The notes below the pieces were generated by a model, which had not been told where the DNA came from, made no database searches, and saw nothing but the letters and a program-made list of their open reading frames with translations. The position numbers and the translations under genes were made by a program. Below are positions 7,212 to 17,537 of a stretch of 64,000 bases of DNA, in pieces; position 1 is the first letter of the stretch; every line of letters starts with the position of its first letter. This stretch comes from Rhizobium sp. 32-5/1 (GTDB taxonomy: Bacteria > Pseudomonadota > Alphaproteobacteria > Rhizobiales > Rhizobiaceae), in the NCBI RefSeq assembly GCF_029537235.1, contig NZ_CP120639.1:310001-374000 (forward strand), written 5' to 3'.

Positions 7212-10200
7212 ATGTCTATGCGCGCGTTCATCGGGTTTTCAGCCGTTCTTCTGATTGCTCTTGCTACCTCCCAGCCGGCGGGGGCCACGGATCCTTCTCG
7301 TGACATCGTCACGACGCAGGATAGCGACTATTTCGGCTTCGACCTGCGCACCGTTCAGGATGTTTCGCTTGACCAGTGCAAGACCTCCTGCCTCGACGAT
7401 CAGTCTTGCCGGGCCTTCACCTATAATCCGAAGGTCAAATGGTGCTTCCTGAAGACCGACTTCAACCAGTTGAACACGTTTGCGGGCGCTGTCGCCGGCA
7501 AGGTCGTTAAAGTCGATGGCGACCCGGATATCGGTGCTGCGCCGAAACTCGACTTTGTCTCCGACGAGCTGTTGCAGCAGGCGCGCGAGCAGAAAGCCGG
7601 TCTCGCGCTGACGGCTGATCAGCAGAGCATGGGTTTTGAGGGCCTGCAGTCGATCGCCCGGGCCAATCTCGGTCTTTTGCAGATCGAGCAGGGGGTCAGC
7701 ACGTTGAAAGGCGCGCTGGCTATCAATCCGGAAGACGGGGCGCTTTGGATTGAGGCCGCTCGCGCCGGCAACCGGTCCGCCGTCAGTTCGAGTATCGCAA
7801 TCGAGGCGCAGTTGAGCGCGCTCAATGGCTACCAACTCAGTCGCACCACGCAAAGCCGCGCCGATGCATTGGCCGTACTTGCTGAAGCCTTTCGCAACAC
7901 CCAGAATTTTCGCCAGGCGCTGAGCGCCTACAAGGCGAGCCTTGCCCTCGTGGATTCACAGACCGTGCGGGCTGCTTATGTCGACCTGAAGTCGCGCGAG
8001 GGCTTCCGCATGGTCGGAAACACCATAGATGCCGACAGCGCCAATCCCCGCGCCTGCGTTCAATTCTCGGAACCTTTGGTCAAGATCGGTACGGACTATG
8101 CGCCTTTTGTGACGCTTGATGGCGCACCACCCAAGGCCGTCGAGGCCAAGGGGAGCGAAATCTGCGTCGAAGGCCTGACCCACGGCCAGCGCTATAAGCT
8201 CGCCTTCCGCGCCGGCTTGCCGTCGTCCGTCGATGAAGCACTGGAAGCCCAGGTTGATCTCGACATCTACGTGCCGGACCGATCTGCCAGCGTGCGCTTC
8301 ACCGGCGACAGCTTCGTCCTGCCGAGCACGGCCCGTCGCGGCATTCCGATCGTCTCCGTCAACACTCAAAGCGCCGATCTCAAGCTTTATCGGATCGGCG
8401 ACCGCAACATTGCCAGCTTACTTACCAATTCGCAGTTCCTGACCCAGATGGACGGCTACAGCGCCCAGCGCATTCAGGATGAAAGCGGTGAGATTGTCTG
8501 GCAGGGCTCGATCGATCTGACCTCCGAACTCAACAAGGACGTGATTACCAGCTTCCCGGTCGATGACGCACTGCCGGAGCGTAAACCGGGCGTCTATGTC
8601 CTTACAGCCATGGCATCGAACAGCCGCGGGAATGAATGGGATACCAAGGCGACACAATGGTTCGTCGTCTCTGATATCGGCGTCACGACCTATGCCGGCA
8701 CCGACGGCCTGAACGTCTTTGCGCGATCTCTTGCCACCGCCAAGCCCCTCGTCGGCGTGACGCTGGAGCTGCTTGCAAAGAACAACGAAATCCTGGGAAC
8801 GGCGACCACGGACCCCGAAGGCCGCGCAACCTTCACCGCTGGACTGATGCGCGGAACGGCGGCCATGACGCCGGCAGTTATCACCGCCCGCAGCGGAACG
8901 CAGGACTACGTCTTCCTCGACATGACGCGTGCGGGGTTCGACCTGTCCGACCGCGGCGTCACCGGCCGCGCCGCCCCTGGCGCCATTGATGTGCTGGCCT
9001 GGACGGAACGCGGCATCTACCGTGCAGGCGAAACCGTACACGTCTCAGCCCTTGCCCGCGATAGTGAAGCCAATGCGGTCGAAAAGCTGCCGCTGACCTT
9101 CGTCTTCCTGCGCCCGGATGGTGTGGAAGATCGCCGCATCGTCAGCGATGGCGGGGTGGCTGGCGGTCACACGCTGGATCTTGCCCTCCAGAGCAATTCG
9201 ATGCGCGGCACCTGGACGATGCAGATCTTTACCGATCCCAAGGGAACGTCGATCGCTGAAAAACAGTTCATGGTCGATGATTTCGTGCCTGATAGGATCG
9301 AATTCGATCTGACAAGCCAAGCCAAGGAGATCGACCCGGACGCAGTTACCCCGGTTTCCGTCGATGGCCGCTATCTCTACGGTGCACCGGCCGCCGGGCT
9401 GGAAATCGAGGGCGATGTCGCCCTGAAGCCGACCCGCAGCAGCGCTGCCTTTCCAGGATATGTCTTCGGGCTCGCCGATGAGGAGGCGAGCGAAGACAGC
9501 CGCACGACGCTGGAGGGCCTCAATGCTCTCGATGAGGATGGCAAGGCGACATTCGACGTCATGCTGGGCGAGGTTCCCTCGACAACGCAGCTCCTGAACG
9601 CCGATATCGTTTTGCGCATGCAGGAAGCCGGTGGCCGCGCCGTCGAGCGGACGCTGTCCCTGCCGGTCAAATCAACAGGTTCGATGATCGGCATCAAGCC
9701 GGAATTTTCCGGCGATCTCGCCGAAAATTCGATCGGCAAATTTCATGTGATCGCCGTTGATGCGGCCGGCCAGAAGCAGGCAATGTCAGCCCTTTCCTGG
9801 AAGCTCGTCAGCGTCCAGCGCAATTACCAGTGGTACCGCGAAGGCACGTCCTGGCGGTACGAACCTATAGTCTCGACCAAGCTCATTGCGAATGGCACGG
9901 TCGATGCAACCGTTGATGGTGCTGAAATCTCGGCTCCGGTCACCTGGGGCCGCTACCGGCTCGAGATTGAGACGGCGCAGATCGATGGGCCGACATCAAG
10001 CGTGGAATTCGATGCGGGGTGGTATGTCGAAGCAACATCGACAGAGACACCAGATGGACTGGAGATTGCGCTCGACAAGGAAAGCTATGCCGTCGGAGAG
10101 ACAGCAAAGCTGAAGATCAGTTCACGTTTTGCCGGGGAATTGATGGTCACGGTCGGGGCGGAGAGCCTGATTGCGACAAGAAATGCCAGTATCGCAGCCG

Positions 10201-12662
10201 AGGGCGGCGAGATCGAGATCCCGGTTACTGCCGAGTGGGGCGCGGGAGCCTACGTGACCGCCACGCTGTTCAGGCCAGGAGATGCCCAGGAAAGCCGCAT
10301 GCCGATGCGCGCCATCGGCATCAAATGGCTGACGGTAAACCCCGGCGAGCGCAAATTGTCGGTGGCACTGGATCTTCCGGAAAAGACGTTGCCACGCCAG
10401 ACCTTGAATATCCCGGTCTCCGTTACGGGTGCAGGGCTGGAAGAAGCCTATGTCACGGTTGCGGCCGTGGATGTCGGCATTCTCAACCTGACGCGCTACG
10501 AGGCGCCGAACCCGGACGGATGGTATTTTGGACAGCGTCGCCTTGGCTTGGAAATCCGCGATCTCTATGGTCGGTTGATCGACGGATCGCTCGGCGCCAC
10601 CGGGCGCCTGCGCACGGGTGGCGACGGCTCGGAAATGCCGATCCAGGGCAACCCGCCGACGGAACAACTGGTCGCCTTCTTCTCCGGCCCGGTGCAACTT
10701 GATGCGGATGGCAAGGCGATCATTAGCTTCGACATCCCGCAGTTCAACGGCACGGCGCGCATTATGACGGTTGCCTGGTCGAAGACCGGCGTCGGCCATG
10801 CAACGGCTGATGTGATCATCCGCGACCCGGTCGTGGTGACCGCAAGCCTGCCGAAATTCCTGGCACCCGGGGACCTCTCGGAATTGCGGCTTGATATCGC
10901 CAATACCGACGCATCGGCCGGCGATTATCAGCTGCAGGTGACCAGCAATCCGGTTGTCACCGTCGATCCGGTGGCCGCGACCCAGACGGTCACGCTTGCC
11001 GCCGGCGGCAAATTCAATGCCACTCTGCCCCTGATGGGCGGATATAACGGCGACGGCGTGATCTCCGTGAAGCTGTCGAATGCGGCCGGATTGTCATTGG
11101 AGCAGGTTCTGAACATTCCCGTTAGACCGGCCTCGCTGCCGATCACCACGCGCCGGCCCGTGACCATTCCACCGAATGGCAGCCTGCTGGTCGATGGCGA
11201 ACTGCTGGCCGACAGCATCCTGCAGGGTGCATCGGTGAGCCTGAGTGTCTCGCGTTCCTCTGCCTTCGATATTCCGGCGCTGTTGATGACGCTCGACCGG
11301 TACCCTTACGGCTGCGCCGAACAGACCACGAGCCGTGCCCTGCCACTGTTGTATCTGAGCGAAATGGCCAAGAAATCAGGGATCGCCGATGATGGCGAGG
11401 TCAAGAAGCGGGTGCAGGAGGCGATCTACCGTGTCCTTGCCTATCAATCGTCGGCTGGCAGCTTTGGCCTCTGGAGCCCGGGATCCGGTGATCTCTGGCT
11501 CGATGCCTATGTCAGCGATTTCCTCACTCGCGCCCGCGAACAGAAATACGACGTGCCGGAAGCGGCCATGGTTCAGGCATTGGAGAACCTGCGCAATTCG
11601 CTCGCCTATGACGTCAATGTGCAGGATCAGGGCAACGAGATTGCCTATGCGCTCTATGTTCTGGCCCGCAACCGCAAAGCCTCGATCAGCGATCTCCGCT
11701 ATTATGCCGATACGAAGCTTGCGGAGTTTCCAACACCGCTTGCCCGTGCGCATATCGCAGGCGCGCTTGCGCTTTACGGGGATGCGCAGCGCGCTATGAA
11801 CATCTTCGAAAATGCGCTGCAACTGTCGACCGGTCTGGTGAATGTCAGCCTGAAACGTTCCGACTACGGTTCGTCGCTGCGCGACGATGCTGCCGTTCTG
11901 GCGCTTGCGGCTGAAAGCCGACCTGTGCCGACGATCATTCCGGAGCTTTCGAAGATTGTTGCGCGCAACTGGGAGCAGAAGCGCTATACCAGCACCCAGG
12001 AACAGACCTGGATGCTGCTTGCAGCGCGCGCCATTCAGGATGGGGATCAGGATCTGAAGCTGGAGATCAACGGCACCCCGCAGGCGGGCAGCTATTCCGC
12101 TCGCGTTACCGGCGACGATCTACTGGCTCAGCCCGTGACGATCCGCAACCGGACGAGCGATCCGGTCGCTGCAGTCGTGACGACAATCGCCGCACCTGTA
12201 CAGCCGCTGCCGGCTGGTGGCGATGGCTTCGCCATCACCCGGACCTACTACACGCTGGATGGCGAGGAAGCCAATGTCAGCCAGGCGCAGCAGAACGAGC
12301 GCTATGTCGTTGTGCTCAAGGCCACCGAAACCAATGACTGGCCATCACGCGTGCTGATCACCGACCTTCTTCCGGCCGGTTTCGAGATCGACAATCCGGG
12401 TCTCGTCGATAGCGCCAAACTGTCGAATTTCGATTGGATCGGCGCAGTTGAGGCAGCCCACACCGAATTCCGCAGCGATCGTTTCGTTGCAGCCTTCGAC
12501 CGGGGAAGCGGCGACAACAGGGAAATCACGCTTGCCTATGTGGTGCGCGCTGTAACACCCGGAACCTACGATCATCCGGCCGCAAGCGTCGAGGACATGT
12601 ATCGTCCACAGTTCTCGGCCCGCACGGCGACCGGCCGCATGGAGGTTGTCGGAGCGCAATAA
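7212..12662 (+). CDS. Bacterial alpha-2-macroglobulin family lipid-free secreted protein with N-terminal PAN-like domain
   Basis: Start chosen at ATG 7212 (MSMRAFIGFSAVLLIAL) because it gives a signal peptide ending near PAGA and has GGGAGGA just upstream; the frame is open for 109 more codons but those look non-coding. The protein is 1816 residues. Residues about 30-95 contain four spaced cysteines (C56, C60, C66, C78) in a PAN/Apple-like pattern, followed by MG-type beta-sandwich domains. The thioester motif CAEQ lies at about residue 1368 (YGCAEQTTS), followed by the helical thioester domain. Bacterial A2M proteins trap attacking proteases in the periplasm. The gene overlaps pbpC by one base (TAATG), the usual A2M-PBP1C partnership in which cell wall repair and protease defence are coupled. 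The mature N terminus lacks a lipobox cysteine. Confidence 0.9.
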   Translation: MSMRAFIGFSAVLLIALATSQPAGATDPSRDIVTTQDSDYFGFDLRTVQDVSLDQCKTSCLDDQSCRAFTYNPKVKWCFLKTDFNQLNTFAGAVAGKVVKVDGDPDIGAAPKLDFVSDELLQQAREQKAGLALTADQQSMGFEGLQSIARANLGLLQIEQGVSTLKGALAINPEDGALWIEAARAGNRSAVSSSIAIEAQLSALNGYQLSRTTQSRADALAVLAEAFRNTQNFRQALSAYKASLALVDSQTVRAAYVDLKSREGFRMVGNTIDADSANPRACVQFSEPLVKIGTDYAPFVTLDGAPPKAVEAKGSEICVEGLTHGQRYKLAFRAGLPSSVDEALEAQVDLDIYVPDRSASVRFTGDSFVLPSTARRGIPIVSVNTQSADLKLYRIGDRNIASLLTNSQFLTQMDGYSAQRIQDESGEIVWQGSIDLTSELNKDVITSFPVDDALPERKPGVYVLTAMASNSRGNEWDTKATQWFVVSDIGVTTYAGTDGLNVFARSLATAKPLVGVTLELLAKNNEILGTATTDPEGRATFTAGLMRGTAAMTPAVITARSGTQDYVFLDMTRAGFDLSDRGVTGRAAPGAIDVLAWTERGIYRAGETVHVSALARDSEANAVEKLPLTFVFLRPDGVEDRRIVSDGGVAGGHTLDLALQSNSMRGTWTMQIFTDPKGTSIAEKQFMVDDFVPDRIEFDLTSQAKEIDPDAVTPVSVDGRYLYGAPAAGLEIEGDVALKPTRSSAAFPGYVFGLADEEASEDSRTTLEGLNALDEDGKATFDVMLGEVPSTTQLLNADIVLRMQEAGGRAVERTLSLPVKSTGSMIGIKPEFSGDLAENSIGKFHVIAVDAAGQKQAMSALSWKLVSVQRNYQWYREGTSWRYEPIVSTKLIANGTVDATVDGAEISAPVTWGRYRLEIETAQIDGPTSSVEFDAGWYVEATSTETPDGLEIALDKESYAVGETAKLKISSRFAGELMVTVGAESLIATRNASIAAEGGEIEIPVTAEWGAGAYVTATLFRPGDAQESRMPMRAIGIKWLTVNPGERKLSVALDLPEKTLPRQTLNIPVSVTGAGLEEAYVTVAAVDVGILNLTRYEAPNPDGWYFGQRRLGLEIRDLYGRLIDGSLGATGRLRTGGDGSEMPIQGNPPTEQLVAFFSGPVQLDADGKAIISFDIPQFNGTARIMTVAWSKTGVGHATADVIIRDPVVVTASLPKFLAPGDLSELRLDIANTDASAGDYQLQVTSNPVVTVDPVAATQTVTLAAGGKFNATLPLMGGYNGDGVISVKLSNAAGLSLEQVLNIPVRPASLPITTRRPVTIPPNGSLLVDGELLADSILQGASVSLSVSRSSAFDIPALLMTLDRYPYGCAEQTTSRALPLLYLSEMAKKSGIADDGEVKKRVQEAIYRVLAYQSSAGSFGLWSPGSGDLWLDAYVSDFLTRAREQKYDVPEAAMVQALENLRNSLAYDVNVQDQGNEIAYALYVLARNRKASISDLRYYADTKLAEFPTPLARAHIAGALALYGDAQRAMNIFENALQLSTGLVNVSLKRSDYGSSLRDDAAVLALAAESRPVPTIIPELSKIVARNWEQKRYTSTQEQTWMLLAARAIQDGDQDLKLEINGTPQAGSYSARVTGDDLLAQPVTIRNRTSDPVAAVVTTIAAPVQPLPAGGDGFAITRTYYTLDGEEANVSQAQQNERYVVVLKATETNDWPSRVLITDLLPAGFEIDNPGLVDSAKLSNFDWIGAVEAAHTEFRSDRFVAAFDRGSGDNREITLAYVVRAVTPGTYDHPAASVEDMYRPQFSARTATGRMEVVGAQ

Positions 12663-14745
12663 TGGCGATCCTGCGGACAATCGGTATCGGCATGTCGGCC
12701 AGCATACTGCTGGCCGTGGCCGGGTTCTTTGGCCTGAGAGCGGCAGACAAGACCTATCCGCCGCCGCTCGACAGGGCTTATGAAGTCTCCACCGAAGTTC
12801 TCGATGCGGACGGGCAATTGCTGCGGGCCTTTGCCACGCGCGAAGGGCGCTGGCGTTTGAAGACCACGGCAAAGGACGTCGATCCACAATTCATTCGCAT
12901 GCTGATTGCCTATGAGGACCAACGGTTTGCCGAACACCGCGGTGTCGATCCGCTGGCGCTTCTGCGGGCCGCAACGCAATTCATCGGCAATGGCCGTATC
13001 GTTTCCGGGGCCTCCACCCTGTCCATGCAGGTGGCTCGACTGATCGAACCGCGCGAGGGCCGCTCGTTCATCGCCAAGCTCCGGCAACTCGCCCGCGCGC
13101 TCCAGATCGAAAGGCGCCTGAGCAAAGCGGAAATCCTCGATCTTTATCTGACGCACGCACCCTATGGCGGCAATCTTGAGGGCATTCGCGCGGCCAGCCT
13201 GGCCTATTTTGGCAAGGAACCGAAGCGGTTGACGGTGGCGCAATCTGCGCTGCTGGTGGCCCTGCCGCAGCTTCCCGAGCGACGCCGGCCCGACCGGCAC
13301 CTCGCTGCCGCCGAAGCGGCCCGTCTCCGGGTTCTCGAGCGCATGGCGGTTTCCGAGGTGATCGGCGAGGGCGAGGCCGGACGCGCAGCACTGGAAGCTG
13401 TTCCATCCCGTCGCCTGCAATTGCCGGCCTTCGCCGCCCATGTGGCCGAAGCGGCTCGTCGCAAGCAGCCGGCGGTTCAACAGCACCAGACGACGCTGCG
13501 TTGGCGAATGCAGCAGGGTCTCGAAACCGTTGCACGGGACGCGGCAGCCAGGCTCGGCCCGAAAGTGTCGATTGCCATGATCATGGCCGATGTGCGCACC
13601 GGCGAGATCATCGGCGAGGTCGGATCGGCCGATTATTTCGACGCCAGCCGCTCGGGCTGGATCGACATGACGCGTGTCACACGCTCGCCTGGATCGACCC
13701 TGAAGCCGTTTATCTACGGCCTTGCATTTGAGGAAGGCATTGTTTCGCAGGAAACCATCATCGAGGACAGGCCAGCCGACTTCTTCGGTTACCGTCCCCG
13801 CAATTTCGATATGAGCTACCAGGGCGATGTCAGTATTCGCCAGGCGCTTCAGCTTTCGCTGAACGTGCCGGCGATCCGGCTCCTGGATGCGGTCGGCCCG
13901 ACACGGCTGATGGCACACTTTCGCCGCGCCGATGTCCGGCCGTCGCTGCCCAAAGATGAACCGCCCGGCCTTGCGATCGGTCTCGGCGGTGTCGGGGTTT
14001 CGCTGAAGGATCTCGTGCAACTCTATGCTGGCCTTGCCAATCGCGGCCAGCCCGTGCGCCTCGGCGACGGCATTCAGGATAAGCCCGAGCGAATCCTCGG
14101 CGAGCCGCTGATGGAAGCAGTCGCCGCCTGGCATGTGGCGGACATTCTCTCGGGCGTCATCCCGCCTGCCGGCAGCCGCCAGCGTGGCATTGCTTACAAG
14201 ACCGGCACCAGCTACGGCTACCGCGATGCCTGGTCGGTCGGCTTTGACGGTCGCTACGTGCTCGGTGTGTGGGTCGGACGGCCGGACAATGGCGCAGTGC
14301 CCGGTATCACCGGCTATGGCAGCGCCGCGCCGATCCTGTTTGAAGCCTTTGCCAAATCCGGCGTAGCGATCACCAGTCTGCCCGGTGCACCCGCGGGGGC
14401 CGTGCGGATTTCGCAGACGCAGCTGCCGATCAGCCAACGCCGTTTTGCCATGACGCCAAGTGGGCTTCTCTCGTCGTCCAGCCGCGAACCGGCCCCGCAG
14501 ATCGTTTATCCCCCGAGGGAGCACGGGTCGAACTCGGAGCTGCATCCGGGGGTGATCTGATGCCGCTGGCGCTGAAGCTCCAGGGTGGGCGCGCACCATT
14601 TCGATGGCTCGCGAACGGCAAGCTTCTTCCCGAAACCACACGCCGCCGCACCAGCCAGTGGATCCCCGATGGGGGCGGCTACTCGACATTGACGGTCATC
14701 GACGCGGTCGGCCGCGCGGCAAGCGTGCGGGTCTTCGTCGAATAG
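12662..14745 (+). CDS. pbpC: Penicillin-binding protein 1C (glycosyltransferase-transpeptidase), frameshifted near the 3' end
   Basis: Class A penicillin-binding protein that polymerises and cross-links peptidoglycan. It has an N-terminal membrane anchor (residues 8-27), a GT51 domain with EDQRFAEHRGVD and GASTLSMQVARL, and a transpeptidase domain with SxxK as STLK (Ser about 345), SLN, and KTGTSYGYRDAW. The first frame stops at 14560, but a second (14560-14745) supplies the C-terminal BiPBP_C domain ending in VIDAVGRAASVRVFVE. Adding one G to CGAGGGAGC near 14513 joins them through YPPRGARVELGAASGGDLMPLALKL. The break is therefore probably a read error in a G run. It is translationally coupled to the A2M gene upstream. 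Confidence 0.9.
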
Positions 14746-14906
14746 GCGCTTCCTTCGAAGCGTTGCGAACTTCGCCTACTCCCTGGAATTTCCACTCCAA
14801 CGTGGCGCATTTTCGACGCAGGTCTTTTCGAAGGGAAATAGCGAATAGTCGCGATCGACGGTTTGTATGATATCGGTCACATATAAGGCTTCGTAGGAGA
14901 ATCGCT

Positions 14907-15131
14907 ATGTTGCCAGCAATCAGATTGAGTTCTTGGCATGACGGCTTCTTGGTTCGGCCACCAGCATTGGTCGAGTTTCGGGAGCTACGCAATATTCTGC
15001 TGTCGTTGACCGATTACGACGAGGGGAAGGTGGACATGATCTGCTCTTCCGTCGAAGAAGAGGGCGGCTGCGAGCTGGTGGATGAGGACGAAGACTGTCT
15101 CTTCGTTCTGGAACGGGTCCTGCATTCCTGA
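14907..15131 (+). CDS. Small acidic hypothetical protein, 74 aa
   Basis: ATG at 14907 is preceded by GTAGGAGAATCGCT, a good ribosome binding site. The product (MLPAIRLSSWHDGFLVRPPALVEF...) ends in a strongly acidic stretch, VEEEGGCELVDEDEDC. No family is recognised. It faces the caspase gene tail to tail. Minus-strand frames over the same bases are weaker. Confidence 0.4.
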   Translation: MLPAIRLSSWHDGFLVRPPALVEFRELRNILLSLTDYDEGKVDMICSSVEEEGGCELVDEDEDCLFVLERVLHS

Positions 15132-15182
15132 GACATCTTGGACAGAATCACGTGGGCCAGATGCCTGTAGTGGCACAATGTC

Positions 15183-16877
15183 TTATCCGAACTTCTGCCG
15201 GGACCAGTCGTCCAGCCGTTCATCAAGTTGCTGGCGGTCATCTTCGGAAAGACCCGACAAAATTCCCTTGAGTTGCGCAAGCGCCTCTTCGCGACCTTCC
15301 CGGGAGGCAAGCGTATACCAGAAGGCGGCTTCCATGGGATCAGCCTTGATGCCACTTTTGCCCTCGGCGTAGATATTCCCAAGATTGATATAGGCCGCGA
15401 CAGCGCCGAGGCGAGCGGCGCGCGAAAACAGGTCGCGTGCGACCACATTGTCCTTCTTGACCCCGGTACCCTTCATATAGAGCGTGGCCAGATTGACCAT
15501 CGAGCTCCGGTCGCCGACATTGGTCCCCCGCTGGAAATAATCTATGGCCCTGGCGATATCAGCCTTTGTTCCCAGCCCCTTGAGATAGAGCAGCCCGATC
15601 TTGTCCAGCGCCGAGGACCAGTTCTCATCCGCCGCGGCCGATAGCCATTTCATGGCAAGCGCATAGTCCTGCTTCACGCCCTGACCTTGCATATACATGA
15701 AGCCAACATTGCTCATATCCTCTACATGGCCGCGTTCCGCGGCATAGAGGTAGAGTTCGAATGCCTTGGAAATGTCCTTTTCGACGCCAAGGCCCTTGCG
15801 ATACAGATTACCCATATTGTGATAGGCTGCCAGACTGCCAGCTTTCATGGCAATCTCATTCAGATCGCGCGCCTCCTCCCCTCGCCCGGCCTTGTCCAGT
15901 GCTCTCGCCAGCAGGGTCTTGAACCGCATGTTCGATGGATCCTGCTTCACGGCCGCTTCGCAGGCCGGGATGGCAATGTTCGGATCAAGGTTCGCATAGT
16001 CAACGCTGGGTCCGATCCTTTCCGGATCCGACGGATGCGCTGCGGCGAGATCGCAGGGGCTTGCCTCGATAATCGTTGGTTCGCCGGCGCGGGGCTGGAG
16101 AACGATATCGGTAATCAGGGACGAATTTTCCCAAGGGAGTTGTTTGCCTTCCGTGGCCTTGACGACCTTCACCCGCGCGCGTTTGAAAACGGTTTCGATG
16201 GATTGGCCCGGTTCGACTAGTGTTTCCGCGAGTGCCTCTGTGTAAGGGCTGTTCACACCGCTGCCATCTTGCGCAACGGCGCCGGGGGATGTCGAAAACG
16301 CGATCAGCGTGCCGGTCTTGTTGCTGGCAATCCTTGCAAGGCCGCGCGTTGCGCCGCCAGCAGCCGAGCGGGTCTTGGCTTGGCCGCTCCAGAACGGATT
16401 GTCGCGGCAGGCATCCAGGATGAAGATCAGGGAGCCTGCCTGGGACGCCTCGAACTGTCGTACGACCTCATTGGCGGCGATCGCGAACCAAGGCAGATCT
16501 TCAACGGAACTGAGCGCCGCATCCACCGGCACGAGATAGTTTTCCTCGTTCGCCTGTATACCGTGCCCGGCAAAGTAAATGACGATTATGTCGTCGGGCT
16601 GGATCCGGTTGCGAAAGTCGACCATGGCGCGGCCCATGGCGGTCTTGTCGGCATTGGTCAAAAGAGTGACGTCGAAACCGACCTGACGCAATGCCCCGGA
16701 GATTAATTCGGCATCGGCGACGGAGTTCTTGAGTGCGGGCAGCTTCTCATAGGATTTGTTGCCGATCACAAGCGCCAGCTTCCGAACAGCTTTGTCGGAC
16801 TCCGCTGCGGCAAGAGGCCCGGCGAGAGCGAAGACCAGGGTCAAAATCGATAACATCAGCAGCTTGACGAATGTCAC
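15183..16877 (-). CDS. Secreted caspase-family (C14) protein with Sel1 repeats
   Basis: 564 residues. A signal peptide (about 1-25, ending PLAAA) precedes a caspase-like p20 domain with the catalytic His in YFAGHGIQ (H105) and Cys in LDACRDNP (C157). GLARI and GAVAQDGSGVNSPYTEALAE are typical of bacterial C14 proteins. Residues from about 340 onward carry Sel1-type repeats (NMGNLYRKGLGVEKD, NVGFMYMQGQGVKQD, KIGLLYLKGLGTKAD, NLATLYMKGTGVKKD, NLGNIYAEG), which serve as protein-binding scaffolds. The catalytic dyad is intact. A periplasmic or secreted peptidase is expected; the target is unknown. A second protein of the same design lies 2.5 kb away at 19403-21490 on the other strand. Confidence 0.88.
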   Translation of the reverse strand: MTFVKLLMLSILTLVFALAGPLAAAESDKAVRKLALVIGNKSYEKLPALKNSVADAELISGALRQVGFDVTLLTNADKTAMGRAMVDFRNRIQPDDIIVIYFAGHGIQANEENYLVPVDAALSSVEDLPWFAIAANEVVRQFEASQAGSLIFILDACRDNPFWSGQAKTRSAAGGATRGLARIASNKTGTLIAFSTSPGAVAQDGSGVNSPYTEALAETLVEPGQSIETVFKRARVKVVKATEGKQLPWENSSLITDIVLQPRAGEPTIIEASPCDLAAAHPSDPERIGPSVDYANLDPNIAIPACEAAVKQDPSNMRFKTLLARALDKAGRGEEARDLNEIAMKAGSLAAYHNMGNLYRKGLGVEKDISKAFELYLYAAERGHVEDMSNVGFMYMQGQGVKQDYALAMKWLSAAADENWSSALDKIGLLYLKGLGTKADIARAIDYFQRGTNVGDRSSMVNLATLYMKGTGVKKDNVVARDLFSRAARLGAVAAYINLGNIYAEGKSGIKADPMEAAFWYTLASREGREEALAQLKGILSGLSEDDRQQLDERLDDWSRQKFG

Positions 16878-16930
16878 AGAGCGACCTCAACCATTGGGCG
16901 CTGACCGATCCTTAGCGCCGGATACGAAAA

Positions 16931-17188
16931 TCAGTAATTCGACCTGTCACGGAACACCTCAACCTGCACTGGAGCCGTACTGGCCTTAATCCTATTTCTC
17001 GTGGTTCTGGCCTTTGCCTTCGGTTTAGCCTTTGGAGCTTTAACCGTAACGCAACGTTGCTTTGCGGATGATGCCTTGGTTCGGCAAATCTCAGGCTTTC
17101 CCGCAGTGGTTTCACAGCCGCTTATCACCATGCTTCCTGCCAGCATTGCGACCAAGGCAGTAATCTTTCCAGTCAAAAATTTCGTCAT
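16931..17188 (-). CDS. Small Lys/Arg-rich lipoprotein
   Basis: With ATG at 17188 the product is 85 residues with a signal peptide and a lipobox VISGC (lipidated Cys about residue 25). The mature part contains two further cysteines and a basic block (KAPKAKPKAKARTTRNRIK). It would sit in the outer or inner membrane facing the periplasm. The family is not recognised. It lies directly upstream of the caspase-Sel1 gene, 53 bp away and on the same strand, so the two may be co-transcribed. Confidence 0.6.
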   Translation of the reverse strand: MTKFLTGKITALVAMLAGSMVISGCETTAGKPEICRTKASSAKQRCVTVKAPKAKPKAKARTTRNRIKASTAPVQVEVFRDRSNY

Positions 17189-17537
17189 CACGACACCAGG
17201 TAACGAGAGGGGAAATTCATTTATGACAGAATGTAGCAACACACCTATAAGGCAAACAAACTGTGCTTAGCAAATGAGTATCTGTCAACTGGAAACCACA
17301 GAGTAAAGTGTTCTCTTTCCTGTTTTAACTGGGTGCTCACGTTCGCTACAGTGACCCCAGCAATTTGAATGCCGAAACTCAACCAGAGAGAGCGGGTTCA
17401 AGCGCGGCGCTTGCCGAGCGCTCGGGTCGGACACTTGTGGCTGACCTCCCACGCGAGTAGCTTGATGTTTGAGGCTATTGGTTTTTGAACCGGTTCCAGC
17501 CTTGCTGGTGGGGAAATCCGAATGAACGGAGGTCTGC
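17189..17537. other. Intergenic region, nothing recognised
   Basis: About 350 bp between the divergent lipoprotein and heparinase genes. It must contain promoters for both, but no clear -35/-10 pair stands out. The only site supported is GGAGG at about 17525-17529, the ribosome binding site of the downstream GTG start. Confidence 0.4.

Noticed and set aside
12572..14689. A 705-codon minus-strand open frame
   Set aside because: It is antisense to pbpC in GC-rich DNA and reads as Arg/His/Gly-rich noise without domains, while the plus strand encodes a complete conserved protein.
17001..17270. An 89-residue plus-strand frame
   Set aside because: It is antisense to the lipoprotein gene, whose signal peptide and lipobox are convincing.
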